Below, in pieces: positions 11,986 through 13,641 of a DNA stretch of 13,641 bases (the stretch's first letter is position 1; each line of letters opens with the position of its first letter). Origin of the DNA: Candidatus Hodarchaeota archaeon. Lineage in GTDB: Archaea > Asgardarchaeota > Heimdallarchaeia > Hodarchaeales > Hodarchaeaceae. Under the pieces are notes generated by a model. It ran no database searches. It was given only the letters and a program-made list of their open reading frames with translations, and had not been told where the DNA came from. The DNA lies in contig JAUUVJ010000051.1 of assembly GCA_030589605.1 (NCBI GenBank), positions 1-13,641 on the forward strand, given 5' to 3'. A program made the translations under genes and the position numbers.

Positions 11986-13371
11986 CTAGCAATCAAAGCC
12001 TGTGGAATCAAAGTCGAATTCTTTAACTAACTTACCCAATATTGCTATATTTTTCTTAATCGAAGGAGATTCGATATAAAACTTTATTTTTGATTCTGTT
12101 CCAGAGAACCTTATTAACACGATCGAATTATCTTTGAAAAACAACTTCATACCATCTAATTCTGATATATCACGGATATCTTTAGACCAGTTCTCTGGCA
12201 AGTTTTTAACAAGTTCAAATATTCTTGGTCGCTCTTTATCAGTTATTGCAACCGCTTTTCTTAAAACTTTTCTCTTATCATATTCCTTCATTATTTCTGA
12301 AATAGGATTTAACTGTGAAAGCTTTAATAGCTTTAATACAGGGAATAATCCATCAATCCACTTACTAAATTCAGGAAAAATGAGTTTATTGGGTTCAGCT
12401 AGAAATAAAATATTATTATTATCAACAAACTCTCTATTTCTACCAATTTTGCTTTGTATAACAATTCCCCCTTTTTTTTCCACTATATCTTTAGTTTGTT
12501 TTGTACAATCACTACTTAATACAACTGTATTTCTATTTTGATTAGAATAATTAAAGTGATCAGCGAAAAAACTGATAATTGCTGTTGGGTTGACAAAATG
12601 ACCTTTTTCATCAATTATAGCGAATCGGTCTCCATCACCATCATGTGCGATACCAATATCGGCATTTTCTCGTATTACTGTTTGTTTAAGAGTATTTAGA
12701 TTTTCTGCAGAAGGTTCACTAGGTCTTCCTAAAAAAAAAGCGTCCATATCGTTATTAATGGTGATCAAGCTTTTCACACCAATATTTTTAAGAATTTGAG
12801 GTGATGTAAGATTAGGAACATTGTTCGCACAATCCAGTACAACTTTCATCGCAAGATTATCAATTTTTATTGATTTAAGAATAAACTTGAAGTAACTATC
12901 AAAATGAACTTCATTTCTTTCATGGGAGATTAACCCTACATCCTTCCAAGAGTCTTTGGAAATCAAGGATCTATCTAATTTTACGAACTCTTTTTCAAGA
13001 GTTTCTTCTATTCGAAATTCTATTGCTTCTTTACATTCTGTACCATTGAGAAAAAGCTTAATTCCGTTATTAGAGGGTGGATTGTGAGATGCTGTTATCA
13101 TAATTCCTAAATTTTCTTTGCAATATGAAAGATATGCTAATACAGGTGTAGGAGCTAATCCTATATCTATTATTGAACCTGATTCACTTGAGTATCCACT
13201 CATAATAGAAGATTTGAGTAGATCAGAAGTTTTTCTAATATCAGACGCAATGTACGCTGTTGTATCTGTTTTAAGAGTTTTTCCAACAGCTATTCCAAAT
13301 TTCATACAAAAAGAGGGATTTATTTTATGGAAAGGGCCACGAATACCTGAACTACCAAACCAACGAGTCAT
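11986..13371 (-). CDS. Phosphomannomutase/phosphoglucosamine mutase family protein
   Basis: The protein (461 residues from the ATG at 13371) is an alpha-D-phosphohexomutase, which moves phosphate between C6 and C1 of a hexose. It starts MTRWFGSSGIRG, the family N-terminus. Counting from the ATG, the catalytic phosphoserine is Ser95 in TASHNPP, the Mg-binding loop DGDGDR is at 244-249, and the phosphate-binding loop RFSGTES starts at 421. The sugar-recognition loop, usually GEPNG or GEENG in archaeal members, reads AEPNK (325-329) with the following LIFPEF and DGLF intact. The substrate is therefore uncertain among mannose, glucosamine and glucose phosphates. The frame opens three codons further to a GTG at 13380; the ATG is preferred because it has GTGAT four bases upstream as a ribosome-binding site and matches family length. 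Confidence 0.92.
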   Translation of the reverse strand: MTRWFGSSGIRGPFHKINPSFCMKFGIAVGKTLKTDTTAYIASDIRKTSDLLKSSIMSGYSSESGSIIDIGLAPTPVLAYLSYCKENLGIMITASHNPPSNNGIKLFLNGTECKEAIEFRIEETLEKEFVKLDRSLISKDSWKDVGLISHERNEVHFDSYFKFILKSIKIDNLAMKVVLDCANNVPNLTSPQILKNIGVKSLITINNDMDAFFLGRPSEPSAENLNTLKQTVIRENADIGIAHDGDGDRFAIIDEKGHFVNPTAIISFFADHFNYSNQNRNTVVLSSDCTKQTKDIVEKKGGIVIQSKIGRNREFVDNNNILFLAEPNKLIFPEFSKWIDGLFPVLKLLKLSQLNPISEIMKEYDKRKVLRKAVAITDKERPRIFELVKNLPENWSKDIRDISELDGMKLFFKDNSIVLIRFSGTESKIKFYIESPSIKKNIAILGKLVKEFDFDSTGFDC

Positions 13372-13412
13372 TTCTATCACTGAGATTCAGTAGAAAAATT
13401 GAAATTGAGACC

Positions 13413-13422
13413 AGATATATCT
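13413..13422. promoter_or_regulatory. Palindromic TATA-like element upstream of the phosphohexomutase
   Basis: AGATATATCT is a perfect 10-bp palindrome 42-51 bases before the phosphohexomutase ATG on the minus strand. It could be the TATA box (start near 13390) or a regulator site overlapping it. No second copy was seen. Confidence 0.35.
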
Positions 13423-13476
13423 ATATCGAATATCAATAGCTTAATCTTGAAATTTAGAGTATAGAGTTTAAAATTA

Positions 13477-13641
13477 TCAACTGATTTCAAAGTAGTTTGG
13501 TGATTTAGTTAATAACCTATTTCCATTTGAAGTAATAACTGAATTATCTTCTATACCAAGGATTTTTTCATTTTGAACAAATAATTTTGGTTCACACGCA
13601 AGAACATTTCCTTGAACTAAATCTGGTCCCTTTGAATAAAA
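13477..13641 (-). CDS. C-terminal end of an M24 metallopeptidase (Xaa-Pro peptidase-like), cut by window edge
   Basis: The last 54 codons of a minus-strand gene run off the right edge and end with TGA at 13477-13479. The sequence LVQGNVLACEPKLFVQ, followed by KILGIEDNSVITSNGNRLLT and PNYFEIS, matches the end of the creatinase/aminopeptidase P fold. There, the Glu of the EP motif and the Glu of GIED are two of the five metal ligands, and the Gly-x-x-x-Leu-Thr turn closes the domain. Such enzymes release N-terminal residues before proline (Xaa-Pro aminopeptidase or dipeptidase). The member cannot be specified without the rest of the protein. It lies upstream of the phosphohexomutase on the same strand, with about 105 bp between them. 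Confidence 0.82.
   Translation of the reverse strand, partial: FYSKGPDLVQGNVLACEPKLFVQNEKILGIEDNSVITSNGNRLLTKSPNYFEIS

Noticed and set aside
12134..12541. 135-codon plus-strand frame inside the phosphohexomutase gene.
   Set aside because: It is the antisense shadow of a strongly conserved coding region and has no start signal or family match.

Overview
The window looks like chromosomal DNA of an Asgard-type archaeon. This is an inference from several things seen together: low G+C; an archaeal FEN1; a translin/TRAX protein; a Ras-superfamily GTPase with intact G boxes including the Ras-type DxAGQE motif; an AcoX-type NAD kinase; split glycine dehydrogenase subunits; and tRNA genes with introns and no encoded CCA. 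The exact lineage cannot be fixed from the sequence alone.

Layout. Positions 1-457 (minus) hold the N-terminal part of flap endonuclease FEN1. Two plus-strand tRNA genes follow: Val(UAC) at 677-785 and Leu(UAG) at 945-1082. Both are interrupted at unusual places. The Leu gene has two insertions, in the D-loop and the T-loop, and removing them leaves exactly 85 nt. The Val gene has a 34-nt insertion at the variable loop, and removing it leaves 75 nt. A translin-family gene (1252-1911, plus) converges on a tight gcvPA-gcvPB operon (4895-1943, minus). Next come a signal-peptide, single-TM surface protein and the small GTPase, both on minus.

The central part (6741-8794) holds a 6-pyruvoyl-tetrahydropterin synthase (PTPS)/QueD-like protein whose expected Asp-His pair reads Asn-Gln. 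It also holds a 41-residue membrane peptide, a small Fe-S protein like the proximal-cluster domain of [NiFe]-hydrogenase small subunits/NuoB, a divergent GcvH-like lipoyl protein directly upstream of it, and a 92-residue unknown. The right part holds a THUMP-less ThiI-like PP-loop enzyme, a convergently overlapping AcoX-type NAD kinase, a divergently transcribed extended SDR, a phosphohexomutase, and the last 54 codons of an M24 peptidase-family gene at the right edge.

How the genes relate. GcvPA/GcvPB are the two halves of the glycine decarboxylase P-protein and need a lipoylated H-protein. The GcvH-like gene about 3 kb away could supply it, or it could serve a separate role with its Fe-S neighbour. 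No gcvT or dihydrolipoamide dehydrogenase is visible. Many genes appear to start with TTG, several supported by Shine-Dalgarno spacing, and the Fe-S gene seems to lack any standard start codon. The most unusual signals are the three non-canonical tRNA insertions (one with a textbook bulge-helix-bulge built on the T-stem) and the GcvH-like/mini hydrogenase-small-subunit pair.
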